Shown: positions 24,756 through 32,455, counted from the stretch's first letter. The stretch: 48,725 nt of DNA from Armatimonadota bacterium (GCA_019239955.1 JAFAZD010000071.1:1-48725), one strand, 5' to 3'. Translations and numbers: made by a program. Notes: a model not told the origin generated them from the letters alone.

Positions 24756-26678
24756 ATGCTTTTCCGCTCGTTGGCTCTGAAGGAGCGTGGAGAGGTTTCC
24801 GCTATCAGAGGATTTATCGTGTCTCATCATAAGTTTATCGCCTTTGACCTGCTCCGTCTGCGCCACTTCCTTCGACTTGGACAGACGCAGTCCAGCCCTT
24901 CGCTACGCATCAACGCGGGCGGGGGGTTCTACACGGACGCGGCGGGCAACGCCTGGCAGGCGGACGCCGACTACACGGGCGGGGCCACCTGGTCCTTCCA
25001 GGGCCTGAGCATCACTGGGACGGCTGACCCCGAACTCTACCGCGACGTGCGCTACAGCGCCGCCACCTTCGGCTACGCGTTGCCCGCCGGCCCCGGCGCC
25101 TACACCCTCAAGCTCCACTTCGTCGAGGGCGACGCCTCCCCCGCCGTCGGCAAGCGCCTCTTCAACGTGCTGGTCAACGGGTCGGTGGCCCTGAGCAACT
25201 TCGACGTCTTCGCGGCGGCCGGCGGCGCGGGCAAGGCGCTGGACGAGAGCCTCCCCGTCACCGTCCCGGCGGGCGGCGGGGGCGTGAGCGTCTCCTTCCA
25301 GACCGTCTCCTACGCCGCCATGGTCTCCGCCATCGAGCTGATCCCTGCCGCGCCGCCTGCGCCGTCGGGCCTGAGCGCGATGGGGGTCAATGCGCAGGTG
25401 TCCCTGGCCTGGAGCGCCGTCAGCGGCGCCACCGGATACAGCGTCAAGCGGGCGACCGTCAGCGGCGGCCCCTACATGACCCTCAGCACCCCCGGCGCCG
25501 TCATCGGCACGAGCTACACGGACACGGGCGTGGCGAACGGGACGACCTACTACTACATCGTCACCGCCACCAACAGCGTCGGTGAGGGCAACGCCTCCAA
25601 CGAGGCCAGCGCCACCCCGATCGTGGCCGTAGGACCGACAACAATATCCGTCACTGATAGCAACCTATTTTTCAGCCCGTACAATTGGTATATCAAGGAC
25701 TCCAGCTACGCCCAGGCCGTCAACAACGGCGCCTATATTAAGGGTGGGTTCACCGGCACGAGTCTGAGCATGAACGTTGATGTCTCGCCGCTCATCGCGG
25801 TCGGTGACGCCGCTTCCGAATATCCGTATATTCGTTTCTCCGTAGACAACATGCCCTGGACGACAGTTCAGTTGAATAGTGCCAGCACTGCCATCTCCAT
25901 CGCACACGGTTTGGCTGCCGGCAGTCATACATTCATTATCTATGCTATTGGCATCGGTAACCACGATCGGTGGACGCCCACATCGGTTTTGCGGGTGTCA
26001 GGATTTACGCTCGATAGCGGCGCGACCTCGGCTTCGTTTTCCAGTACGCCACTGTCCGTTAAATCGGCGCGAATGATTGCTTTTGGCGACTCGATCACCG
26101 ACAACGTTTTCGCGGATTTTGATGGCGTGTTCGCCCCCAACGGTGATGGACAACAGGATTACATTTCCTTAGTTGGGACCGCTTTAGGAGCGGAATACGG
26201 GACCATCGGTTTCCCCGGACAGGGTTTTTCACGCAGTGTTGGTGGGACCGCACCGGCGCTTCCCTTGACCTATGGCTACTATACCAGTGGCGTATCACGG
26301 CTGATAAACGGACTGTTCGCGCCAGCACCGGATTACATCTTTCTGAATGAAGGAACGAACGATGACAGCCTGCCGCCTTCCCTGGTAACAGGTACGATCC
26401 AAGGGCTTCGCGCGGCAGCTCCCAACGCCCAAATCTTTGTGATCGTGCCGTTCGGGGGATTTCAGGAAGCTGCGATCACGGCTGGCACCAATGCTGTTGC
26501 CAGTGTTGATGCTAAGGTGCATCTGATTGATCTGGGGGACACTTATTTCGGTTCAACCAGCGGCCTGACCGGGAGCGGCCCGAGCGCGCAGAGTTCAGAC
26601 GGTGTCCATCCACGCCTTTATCTACAATCGGAGCTGGGTGCCATGGTAACAGCCCAGGTCGTCAAATTCCTTAAGTGA
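24756..26678 (+). CDS. Malectin-like + FN3 + SGNH/GDSL hydrolase, chimeric protein
   Basis: 640 residues. Residues about 50-190 resemble a malectin carbohydrate-binding domain (RINAGGGFYTDAAGNAWQAD, YTLKLHFVEG, RLFNVLVNG). Residues about 200-290 form an FN3 domain (LSAMGVNAQVSLAWSAVSGA, GTTYYYIVTATN). A jelly-roll-like stretch follows, then an SGNH hydrolase with GDSITDN near 445, EGTNDD near 530 and DGVHPRLY near 615, fitting an esterase acting on acylated sugars. The first 47 residues (MLFRSLALKERGEVS onward) are not a signal peptide, although the domains are extracellular types. Base composition is very GC-rich from about 24896 to 25630 and much lower on both sides, suggesting the malectin-FN3 part was inserted. 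The true start is uncertain and the gene may have lost its 5' end. Confidence 0.72.
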   Translation: MLFRSLALKERGEVSAIRGFIVSHHKFIAFDLLRLRHFLRLGQTQSSPSLRINAGGGFYTDAAGNAWQADADYTGGATWSFQGLSITGTADPELYRDVRYSAATFGYALPAGPGAYTLKLHFVEGDASPAVGKRLFNVLVNGSVALSNFDVFAAAGGAGKALDESLPVTVPAGGGGVSVSFQTVSYAAMVSAIELIPAAPPAPSGLSAMGVNAQVSLAWSAVSGATGYSVKRATVSGGPYMTLSTPGAVIGTSYTDTGVANGTTYYYIVTATNSVGEGNASNEASATPIVAVGPTTISVTDSNLFFSPYNWYIKDSSYAQAVNNGAYIKGGFTGTSLSMNVDVSPLIAVGDAASEYPYIRFSVDNMPWTTVQLNSASTAISIAHGLAAGSHTFIIYAIGIGNHDRWTPTSVLRVSGFTLDSGATSASFSSTPLSVKSARMIAFGDSITDNVFADFDGVFAPNGDGQQDYISLVGTALGAEYGTIGFPGQGFSRSVGGTAPALPLTYGYYTSGVSRLINGLFAPAPDYIFLNEGTNDDSLPPSLVTGTIQGLRAAAPNAQIFVIVPFGGFQEAAITAGTNAVASVDAKVHLIDLGDTYFGSTSGLTGSGPSAQSSDGVHPRLYLQSELGAMVTAQVVKFLK

Positions 26679-26902
26679 CAATGCCCGGGCGGATTGGTCT
26701 GGGCTTCTGTCGACTTCACGGACGCTGTGCCGCCCCGCATTTGATACGCTCATCAGCACACTCCCTCCCATGCCCCGTCCAACTCTCACCTCAACCCCGC
26801 CGCTGTCGTCCCTCTAATAACTTCACTGATGCTCCCAGGCACGTAGTTAGTCAGCACCTCCAGCATTTGTAATCATAAAAACAGCAAAATCATCAGTATG
26901 CC
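26679..26902. other. Intergenic stretch upstream of the PEP-CTERM cassette
   Basis: No gene is seen. The only motif noted is TCCCAGG at 26833-26839, which matches one arm of the dyad upstream of the 22790 promoter and may be an activator half-site. Confidence 0.3.
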
Positions 26903-26919
26903 TTGGCACGTTCTGTGCA
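26903..26919 (+). promoter_or_regulatory. Candidate sigma-54 (-24/-12) promoter of the PEP-CTERM/exosortase cassette
   Basis: TTGGCACGTTCTGTGCA has a perfect -24 element (TTGGCACG) and a -12 element with one change (GTGCA for TTGCA). GG (26905-26906) and GC (26917-26918) are 10 bp apart. The predicted start is near 26930. RpoN control of PEP-CTERM genes is known in other bacteria. Confidence 0.6.
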
Positions 26920-26968
26920 AATAGCAACATAACGCCTGCTCAGGACAGTGCCATCCCGCTCTTTATGG

Positions 26969-27137
26969 GTGGCGGTTGGGACCACGCCCGGAAGGGCGCG
27001 AAATCAGCCCGCGCGATTGAGGACAAACGTGGTCTCAGGTCCGCGAAGAGGGACTGCGGGCTCTTCAAGCCGCGAGTTCAGTCGCCAGCCAGAAAGAACG
27101 CAGCCGCCGTGCCACTCAGGGGGCAAAGAGAGACGGC
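26969..27137 (+). ncRNA. Structured 5' leader upstream of the PEP-CTERM gene (candidate riboregulator)
   Basis: The leader folds by eye into a compact branched structure. An outer helix 26970-26977/27080-27087 (two G-U pairs) encloses several elements. The first is a three-way junction with perfect stem GACCACG/CGTGGTC (26980-26986/27028-27034), in which hairpins CCC-GGAA-GGG (26987-26996) and CGCG-N9-CGCG (26997-27013) sit with no linkers. The others are GTCC-N8-GGAC (27039-27054) and hairpin 27056-27073. A further helix GCCGTGCC/GGCA...CGGC (27106-27137) ends one base before the ribosome site GAGGAAG (27139-27145). It does not show the conserved bases of the c-di-GMP-I riboswitch. No known class was recognised. 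Confidence 0.5.
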
Positions 27138-27155
27138 AGAGGAAGTAATCTCACT

Positions 27156-27836
27156 ATGCTTCGCAGATTTCACGCACCCTGCCTTGCCTGGACAGGCCTT
27201 GCCTTACCTGGCTTGGCTTTAGGCGGCTTGGCGCTGATCGGTTCCGCTGCCCATGTCCAGTCTCCTACCGCCGGACAGTATGCCAGCAGATTTAATCTCC
27301 CTGAAGATGGCCCTGGAACTGTCACACGCGGCGCCGCTTCGGACGGCAAAAGTGCCGGCGGTTTCGCCAACAGCCCTCGTCCCATTGTTATCAGCGCCGG
27401 CGGCAATTCTTCCGCCGCCGTCAGCAGTGGAACGAAGAGGGACAAGCGATCCACCCCTAGTACCGCCGCAGCCAGCTTCATCCCCATTGTTGTCACCGGC
27501 ACAGCTGAAGGCACTGGAGACCGTCCTGAGGCCGCTATTCACGAGGTCGGTATTCACGCGATGGACGCACCGGCCGTTCACCCCGCCGGTTCAGAGCAGG
27601 CTCAGGATTTGGCTGCGGCCGCGCGGCCCGCGCCCCTCGCCACTGCACTCAGGAATGGCCCGCTCGTTCCAATCGTCATCTATGGTGCTTTCAGCAAGGA
27701 TAACAACGTCCTGAACAACGCGAGCCCCTCGGCGGCCCCGGAACCGTCTCCGGCGGTGACGCTGGCGGGCCTGACTTTGCTGACGGGCCTGGTGCTGCGA
27801 CGCGCCATCCGGCGTACCCGGACAGCCCGTGCCTGA
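27156..27836 (+). CDS. PEP-CTERM surface protein (exosortase substrate)
   Basis: 226 residues. The N-terminus has a signal peptide (MLRRFHAPCLAWTG, hydrophobic core to about residue 30). The C-terminus has the complete sorting tail: APEPSP with PEP at 195-197, a hydrophobic helix (VTLAGLTLLTGLVL) and a basic end (RRAIRRTRTARA). In known systems an exosortase recognises this tail at the membrane, and the protein is released to the surface or matrix. The middle is low-complexity Ala/Ser/Gly/Pro with three echoes of a PIV(I/V)xG motif (PIVISAG, PIVVTGT, PIVIYGA) and no enzymatic domain. GAGGAAG lies 10 bp before the ATG. The exosortase gene follows at once, so this is probably its dedicated substrate. 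Confidence 0.75.
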   Translation: MLRRFHAPCLAWTGLALPGLALGGLALIGSAAHVQSPTAGQYASRFNLPEDGPGTVTRGAASDGKSAGGFANSPRPIVISAGGNSSAAVSSGTKRDKRSTPSTAAASFIPIVVTGTAEGTGDRPEAAIHEVGIHAMDAPAVHPAGSEQAQDLAAAARPAPLATALRNGPLVPIVIYGAFSKDNNVLNNASPSAAPEPSPAVTLAGLTLLTGLVLRRAIRRTRTARA

Positions 27837-27846
27837 TGCACTCACA

Positions 27847-28755
27847 ATGAACTTTATGACAACTCACCGCTTCGAGCTGGAGCAGACAGACCGGATTCCG
27901 CCTGCCCCACCATACCTCGTCTGGGGTACCCTGTTGCCCGTGTTCGGGGCGGCCGGATTGCTTCTCGGTTTCGCCTGGCCGGTACTGAATTTCTGGCGGG
28001 CACAGTTCACCAATCCCAGCTCCTTCTATAGCCACGGGCCCCTCGTCCCGCCCATGGCCGCTCTCATCCTTTGGCACTACCGCGAGCGGTTGCGCGTTGC
28101 CCCGTTAGCTCCCGCGCCTATCGCCCTCACCCTCCTGCTGCCCGCTGGAACCCTGCTCGTCCAGGCCATCCGCATCGGCAGCGGCTGGATCGGCTCCCTC
28201 GCCCTCCTGCTCACCCTTGCCGGCAGTGCTTGGCTGCTGCTGGGGGGCCGTTGGATGCGCATCGCCCTGCCCGCCTTCGCCTTTCTGCTGCTGATGTCCC
28301 CGCTCCCCAGCACTCTGCTCAACCAGGCGACTCTGGGCCTACAGATACTCTCCACCACAATGGCGGCTCACCTCCTCCGCCTGGTCGGCTGCCACGCCGC
28401 CGCCGTCGGCACCCTGATCACCCTGCCCGGCTTCACTCTCTGGGTCGCGGCGCCCTGCTCCGGCTTCAAGCTGCTGCTCTCGCTGCTGACCTTTGGAGCC
28501 GCCTTCGCCCTTCTGCTGGACGGCCCGCCCGCCCGAAGGCTGAGCTTGCTCCTTGCGACGCTCCCGCTCAGCCTCGCTGTAAACGCGGTGCGCGTCGCCC
28601 TGATCGCCATCGCCGGGGCGTGGCAGGGCCCGTCGGCGGCCCATCAGGTGGACGCGCAGGGGGCGCTCATCACCCTCACTCTGAGTTTTGTTGCCTTGTA
28701 CCTGCTGGCGAGAGGACTACAATGCCGCACGTTGGCCGGATGGCCGCTCTTCTGA
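27847..28755 (+). CDS. Exosortase (EpsH-type transmembrane cysteine protease)
   Basis: 302 residues from ATG 27847 (MNFMTTHRFELEQ); GTG 27829, overlapping the previous stop, would add six. About eight membrane helices. The exosortase triad is visible: Cys204 in VAAPCSGFKLL, Arg249 in VNAVRVALIA and His266 in AAHQVDAQGAL. This multi-pass enzyme cleaves PEP-CTERM tails at the membrane. It sits between its probable substrate and an EpsI-like gene, with the latter overlapping its 3' end by 34 bp. Exosortase genes are commonly found inside exopolysaccharide clusters, as here. Confidence 0.87.
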   Translation: MNFMTTHRFELEQTDRIPPAPPYLVWGTLLPVFGAAGLLLGFAWPVLNFWRAQFTNPSSFYSHGPLVPPMAALILWHYRERLRVAPLAPAPIALTLLLPAGTLLVQAIRIGSGWIGSLALLLTLAGSAWLLLGGRWMRIALPAFAFLLLMSPLPSTLLNQATLGLQILSTTMAAHLLRLVGCHAAAVGTLITLPGFTLWVAAPCSGFKLLLSLLTFGAAFALLLDGPPARRLSLLLATLPLSLAVNAVRVALIAIAGAWQGPSAAHQVDAQGALITLTLSFVALYLLARGLQCRTLAGWPLF

Positions 28756-29378
28756 TGTTCCTGTTTGGGACCGGCTGGCTGGTTGCGGCCTTGACGAAGC
28801 CCCCGCCGCCTGCCATCAACGCTCCTTTGACTGACGTGACCATCCCTCGTCACCTCCTGGACTACGTGGGATTGGACAGTATCGTAGATCCGACCGCGCG
28901 TAAGGCACTGGCAGGAACACGCCTGATCGCCCGCACTTACCGGCGCGGCGGTGAGATGGTGCAGTGCGTGGTGATGAGCGGTGACGCGCCGGGGACACTA
29001 CACGATCCGCGCGACTGCCTGGCGGGCAGCGGCTGGCACGTCACCGGTGAGCACGATGAGCGGCTGGCGGACGGACAGCCCATTCACGCCTGCCGCGCCG
29101 TCGAGCGACCCGGCGCAGCCGACCTGGATGTTGTGTACCTGTTCGTGGTGGACGGGCGTGTGACGAGTGATTTGGCCTCGGTGCGAGCGACCATGCTCTG
29201 GGACGCGCTGAAAGGCAGGAGCCAGGGATCGAATTACCTGGTGCGGCTGTCGACTCCGCTGCCGGTCCGCAGCCGAGACACGGCCGTCGCCCATGATCAT
29301 CTCCTCAATTTCGCTGCGCGGATCCTCGCCTGCCTTCCAATACACCCCCGTACGCCCCAGAAAACAGGGCTACTCTAA
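28722..29378 (+). CDS. EpsI-like exosortase partner protein
   Basis: 218 residues from ATG 28722; the frame is open far upstream, but that part shadows the exosortase gene. One N-terminal helix (about 7-24, MAALLMFLFGTGWLVAAL) anchors a periplasmic domain. The EpsI hallmark GTLHDPRDCLAGSGWHV is at 91-107 with a central Cys99, preceded by IPRHLLDYVG. EpsI domains usually occur fused to or next to exosortases; their exact role is not settled. The arrangement substrate-exosortase-EpsI forms a self-contained sorting cassette. A hairpin at 29433-29456 lies 55 nt after the stop. Confidence 0.78.
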   Translation: MPHVGRMAALLMFLFGTGWLVAALTKPPPPAINAPLTDVTIPRHLLDYVGLDSIVDPTARKALAGTRLIARTYRRGGEMVQCVVMSGDAPGTLHDPRDCLAGSGWHVTGEHDERLADGQPIHACRAVERPGAADLDVVYLFVVDGRVTSDLASVRATMLWDALKGRSQGSNYLVRLSTPLPVRSRDTAVAHDHLLNFAARILACLPIHPRTPQKTGLL

Positions 29379-29432
29379 CCAGCGATAAAGGGTAGCTATC
29401 ACTAGGCATCGGGAATGGACCGCCCGCCTGAG

Positions 29433-29456
29433 CCACAGGGAACGCTGCTCCCGTGG
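29433..29456 (+). terminator. Hairpin after the exosortase cassette (possible terminator)
   Basis: CCAC(A)GGGA pairs with TCCCGTGG around a 7-nt loop: eight base pairs with one bulged A. It lies 55 bp after the EpsI-like stop. No T-run follows, so intrinsic termination is uncertain. Confidence 0.3.
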
Positions 29457-29523
29457 TCACGTTGAGTCGAAGGGCCGGTGAACGGTGCGGCGGTGCCCGG
29501 GATGAGCGACAGGGGCGCGGCGG

Positions 29524-29633
29524 TGAAAGTGGTGATGAGGCAGTCGGGGAAGTGATGGTAATTGGGCAATGATAAGTGACATTATCATTGTCATATTAAG
29601 CCGCTTTCATTGCCGGTTTCTCCACCACTTTCA
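29524..29633. repeat. 110-bp concentric inverted repeat
   Basis: Outer arms TGAAAGTGGTG/CACCACTTTCA (29524-29534 and 29623-29633) and inner arms CAATGATAA/TTATCATTG (29567-29575 and 29582-29590) share exactly the same centre. The 32-bp stretches between them pair only partly. It lies between the exosortase cassette and the decayed transposase. It could be an element end, a MITE-like palindrome, a bidirectional terminator or an operator. Confidence 0.5.
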
Positions 29634-29734
29634 GCCCAGAGGGATGCCCACAGTGATCCCCGAAAGGATGGCGGCCGCGCCGCCGGATTGCGGCCGGATC
29701 CGGCCCGTTTTCCCGAACTCACCCTCGCCCCTCG

Positions 29735-30117
29735 TCCCCTGTTCACGATCTGCCGCGCGATGGCCCGCTGGCAGCCCATGGCGTCCATCGTGATCACGCA
29801 CCAGGCGATGTCCAGCAGCTTCAGGAGCGCGGGGATGGCCGTGACCTCGCTGCTCTTCCTGTCCACCACCGCTTGGCCCAGCGACAGGCCCGCCTCACTG
29901 CCCCACGCGCTCACCAGGTGCAGGGCCGCCTGCCCCGTCGCCGCGTCGAAGCTGTGGCGGATCGCCTTGCCGTCGACGGCAATGACTTCCGATGGCGATG
30001 ACTTCGCCCCGCGTGTAGGCGTGCAGGCTCCGGGCGAACGATGGTATAAGAGCAGGCAGCGCCCGAACTGCTCGGGGTCCGGGCGGGCGAAGGATGTCCA
30101 GCAGAGCGTACTGCACA
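29735..30117 (-). pseudogene. Decayed ISAs1-family transposase fragment (minus strand)
   Basis: The minus strand encodes EVIAVDGKAIRHSFDAATGQ, ALHLVSAW, SSEVTAIPALLKLLDI and ITMDAMGCQRAIARQIV, the conserved DDE core of ISAs1-type transposases. It ends abruptly after NRG (about 29735), so the C-terminal half is missing. The N-terminal side shifts frame: DPEQFGRC is in one frame and RSLHAYTRGEVIAI in another. A 16-bp imperfect tandem duplication (29974-29989 and 29990-30005) causes one shift. It is not functional. It marks the left border of the second polysaccharide module. Confidence 0.8.
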
Positions 30118-30225
30118 TGAGCGGACTCCCGGATCAACGGGATGAGCCAGGTTCCACCACGCCCACTCTGATACCTCCTGAAACTAAGATGCTCTCGCCC
30201 TGGGATTCTTGCCGTTCCAGGCCAC

Positions 30226-30242
30226 TTGGCACGATTCTTGCA
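30226..30242 (+). promoter_or_regulatory. Candidate sigma-54 (-24/-12) promoter of the second polysaccharide module
   Basis: TTGGCACGATTCTTGCA matches the RpoN consensus at every conserved position; GG (30228-30229) and GC (30240-30241) are 10 bp apart. The predicted start is near 30253, 78 bp before the Wzm2 start. A CCTGG-N13-CCAGG dyad (30199-30221) lies immediately upstream and an 18-bp palindrome just downstream. Confidence 0.65.
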
Positions 30243-30262
30243 CAACCGTATCCCCGGAAGAC

Positions 30263-30280
30263 GCGAACCGCGCGGTTCGC
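30263..30280. promoter_or_regulatory. Perfect 18-bp palindrome in the Wzm2 leader
   Basis: GCGAACCGCGCGGTTCGC is its own reverse complement. It starts about 10 bp after the predicted sigma-54 transcript start, so it could be a repressor site or form a hairpin in the leader. A GC-rich background makes chance palindromes more likely, but 18 bp is long. Confidence 0.35.
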
Positions 30281-30330
30281 CCGCCTCGGCGATGGCGGCC
30301 CCCGCGGCAGGCTGCAAGAAGGCCGGTATT

Positions 30331-31170
30331 ATGAGCGCGACCATCAAGCAAAAACCGCAACTGATCATCCTCCCCAGCCGGGGGTGGCAGCCGCTGAACC
30401 TGCGCGAGCTGTGGCAGTTCCGCGACCTGCTCACCACCCTGGCCGGGCGCGACCTCAAGCTACGCTACCGTCAGACGGCCCTCGGGGCCGTCTGGGTCAT
30501 CCTCCAGCCCCTGATCGCCGCCGGCATCTTCTCCTTCGTCTTCGGCAAGGTGGCGAAGCTGCCGAGTGACGGCGTGCCGTACTTCGTCTTCTCCTTCGCC
30601 GGCCTGCTCGGCTGGAACGCCTTCAGCGGCACCCTGGGCAAGGCCGGGTCGTCCCTGGTCGGCAACGCCAACCTGGTCTCCAAGATCTACTTCCCGCGCC
30701 TCGTCCTGCCGTTCGCCACCGTCTTCTCCACCCTGATGGACTTCGGCGTCGCCCTGACCATGATGGCCGTCCTGATGGCCCTGAGTCACATCGCCCCCAC
30801 GGCCGGCCTGCTGCTGCTGCCGGTCTGGCTGTTCCTGATCATCACGCTGGCGATCGGGATCAGCCTGTTCACGTCGGCGCTGATGGTGTCCTACCGGGAC
30901 GTCGGCTTCGTGGTGCCGGTGATGACCCAGTTCCTGCTCTACGGCTGCCCCATCGCCTATCCCATCTCCGCCGTGCCGCATCACCTGCGCGGCCTGTACT
31001 ACCTGAATCCCCTGGCGAGCCTGCTGGAGGCCTTCCGCTGGTCCCTACTGGGCCGGGGCGAGATGCCCTGGAGCGCGCTCGCCTACGCCGCCGCCTTCGT
31101 CGGGGTAGTGTTCGTGTCCGGCGTGTTCGCGTTCCGCAAGATGGAAAGGAAGTTTGCTGATGTCATCTGA
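30331..31170 (+). CDS. ABC-2 polysaccharide export permease, copy 2 (Wzm-like)
   Basis: 279 residues from ATG 30331 (MSATIKQKPQ), with AAGAAGG about 9 bp upstream. Upstream in-frame codons cross the sigma-54 site and are not used. LWQFRDLLTTLAGRDLKLRY and NPLASLLEAFRWSLLGRGEM are nearly the same as in copy 1 (617-1462), and both proteins end in KMER(R/K)FADVI. About six membrane helices. It should pair with Wzt2 (32445-33740), but an acyltransferase gene now lies between them. It is the first gene of the second glycan module. Confidence 0.92.
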   Translation: MSATIKQKPQLIILPSRGWQPLNLRELWQFRDLLTTLAGRDLKLRYRQTALGAVWVILQPLIAAGIFSFVFGKVAKLPSDGVPYFVFSFAGLLGWNAFSGTLGKAGSSLVGNANLVSKIYFPRLVLPFATVFSTLMDFGVALTMMAVLMALSHIAPTAGLLLLPVWLFLIITLAIGISLFTSALMVSYRDVGFVVPVMTQFLLYGCPIAYPISAVPHHLRGLYYLNPLASLLEAFRWSLLGRGEMPWSALAYAAAFVGVVFVSGVFAFRKMERKFADVI

Positions 31171-32455
31171 CACGGTCCTCCGTCTGCCGAAGCGCATGGC
31201 CGCCCCGCGGGAGGACGCGCCGCGCCTCCGACTGGAGTTCCTGGACGGCCTGCGGGGGCTGTCCGCCCTCTACGTCGTGCTGTTTCATGTCTGGCTGATC
31301 ATGAACTGGCAGGGATTCCTGCGGGGCCACGTCGATGGGGATGGGCTGCCGGGATGGCTGCAAGCGGCGTCCTCCTGGATGCGATATGGCGCCGCCTCCG
31401 TCGCCGTCTTCATCGTTCTCTCCGGGTACTGCCTGATGCTGCCCGTGGTCACCACGGACGGCGGGAAATTGCGCGGCGGCGCCTGGGGCTTTTTGAAGCG
31501 GCGGGCGCGGCGCATACTCCCGCCGTACTACGCCTCGCTGGCGCTGTCACTGCTGTTGATTGCGCTCGTCCCCGGACTGCGGACGGTCAGCCACACATGG
31601 TGGGATCATGTGCTGCCTGCCTTTTCACGCGGCGCCTTGATTTCACACCTGTTTCTGTTTCACAACCTCACCAGCCACTGGAACCTGAAGATCAATGGGG
31701 TGCTCTGGAGCGTCGCCACGGAATGGCAGATCTACTTTCTCCTGCCGTTCCTCCTGCTCCCCGTCTGGCGGCGCTTCGGCCTGTTGGCCCTGATCGGCGT
31801 GTCCTACGTGCTGGGATGCCTCCCGCATTACGTTTTTCACGGTCAGGTCGACTCCGCGTCGTACTGGTACATCGGCCTGTTCGGCCTGGGCATGGCCGGT
31901 GTCATCCTCGGATTCTCCGAGGACGCGGTTGTCACCCATTGGCGTCGCCGTTTCCCGTGGCTGCCGCTGGCGTTCGTGCTGTGCGTCGCTTACGGAGCCG
32001 TCGCATCCTGGACGTTCTCGTTCAAGCACGGCCTGATCAAGGACACCTTGATCGGCCTGGCCGTCACGAGCCTCTTGATACGCTGCACGAACGCTCTGAA
32101 GGAGGGGCCGAAGGCTTCCGGACTCTGTGTCTCACTGTTCCTGCGCCTGTTTGAGTGCCGCGCTGCGAAGGCCTTGGGTTCCTTTTCCTATAGTTTGTAC
32201 CTCACTCATGCGCTGGTACTGGGGTGTCTTTATCTCGCACTCCGGATACACCACGCTTCCCCGATGGTGAGCTTTTTCGTCTTGCTCCTGTCCGGCGTTC
32301 CACTCTCGTTGGGTGTGGCTTTTCTGTTCCATCTTGCGTTCGAACGGCGTTTCCTATCCAGTCCCAGGCCTTTACAAAAATCGGACCGGGATAACATTTC
32401 CTTGCCTGCATCTATAGGCATGGCCGAAGTCCAAGGAAGTATGCATGTCATCTAG
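31160..32455 (+). CDS. Acyltransferase 3 family membrane protein (OafA-like)
   Basis: 431 residues from ATG 31160. The N-terminal RLEFLDGLRGLSALYVVLFH holds the conserved Arg and His of acyltransferase-3 proteins, which move acyl groups (often acetyl) across the membrane onto surface sugars. About ten hydrophobic helices follow, with RRARRILPPYYASLALSL as a second family motif. The gene lies exactly at what was the Wzm/Wzt overlap: its first bases (ATGTCATCTGA) and the start of Wzt2 (ATGTCATCTAG) repeat the same junction, and the repeat extends upstream as AAGGAAGT(T/A)TGC on both sides. This suggests insertion into an ancestral Wzm-Wzt pair. Confidence 0.87.
   Translation: MSSDTVLRLPKRMAAPREDAPRLRLEFLDGLRGLSALYVVLFHVWLIMNWQGFLRGHVDGDGLPGWLQAASSWMRYGAASVAVFIVLSGYCLMLPVVTTDGGKLRGGAWGFLKRRARRILPPYYASLALSLLLIALVPGLRTVSHTWWDHVLPAFSRGALISHLFLFHNLTSHWNLKINGVLWSVATEWQIYFLLPFLLLPVWRRFGLLALIGVSYVLGCLPHYVFHGQVDSASYWYIGLFGLGMAGVILGFSEDAVVTHWRRRFPWLPLAFVLCVAYGAVASWTFSFKHGLIKDTLIGLAVTSLLIRCTNALKEGPKASGLCVSLFLRLFECRAAKALGSFSYSLYLTHALVLGCLYLALRIHHASPMVSFFVLLLSGVPLSLGVAFLFHLAFERRFLSSPRPLQKSDRDNISLPASIGMAEVQGSMHVI

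Noticed and set aside
26948-27148. Small plus-strand ORFs upstream of the PEP-CTERM gene
   Set aside because: The translations are low-complexity and the sequence is explained better by an RNA structure made of perfect helices.
26930-27155. c-di-GMP-I (GEMM) riboswitch
   Set aside because: Considered because matrix genes often carry one, but its conserved core and tetraloop-receptor bases are not present.
28071-28721. Long N-terminal extension of the EpsI-like ORF
   Set aside because: The extension is an out-of-frame shadow of the exosortase gene, rich in Arg/Pro/His; the helix and EpsI domain begin at 28722.
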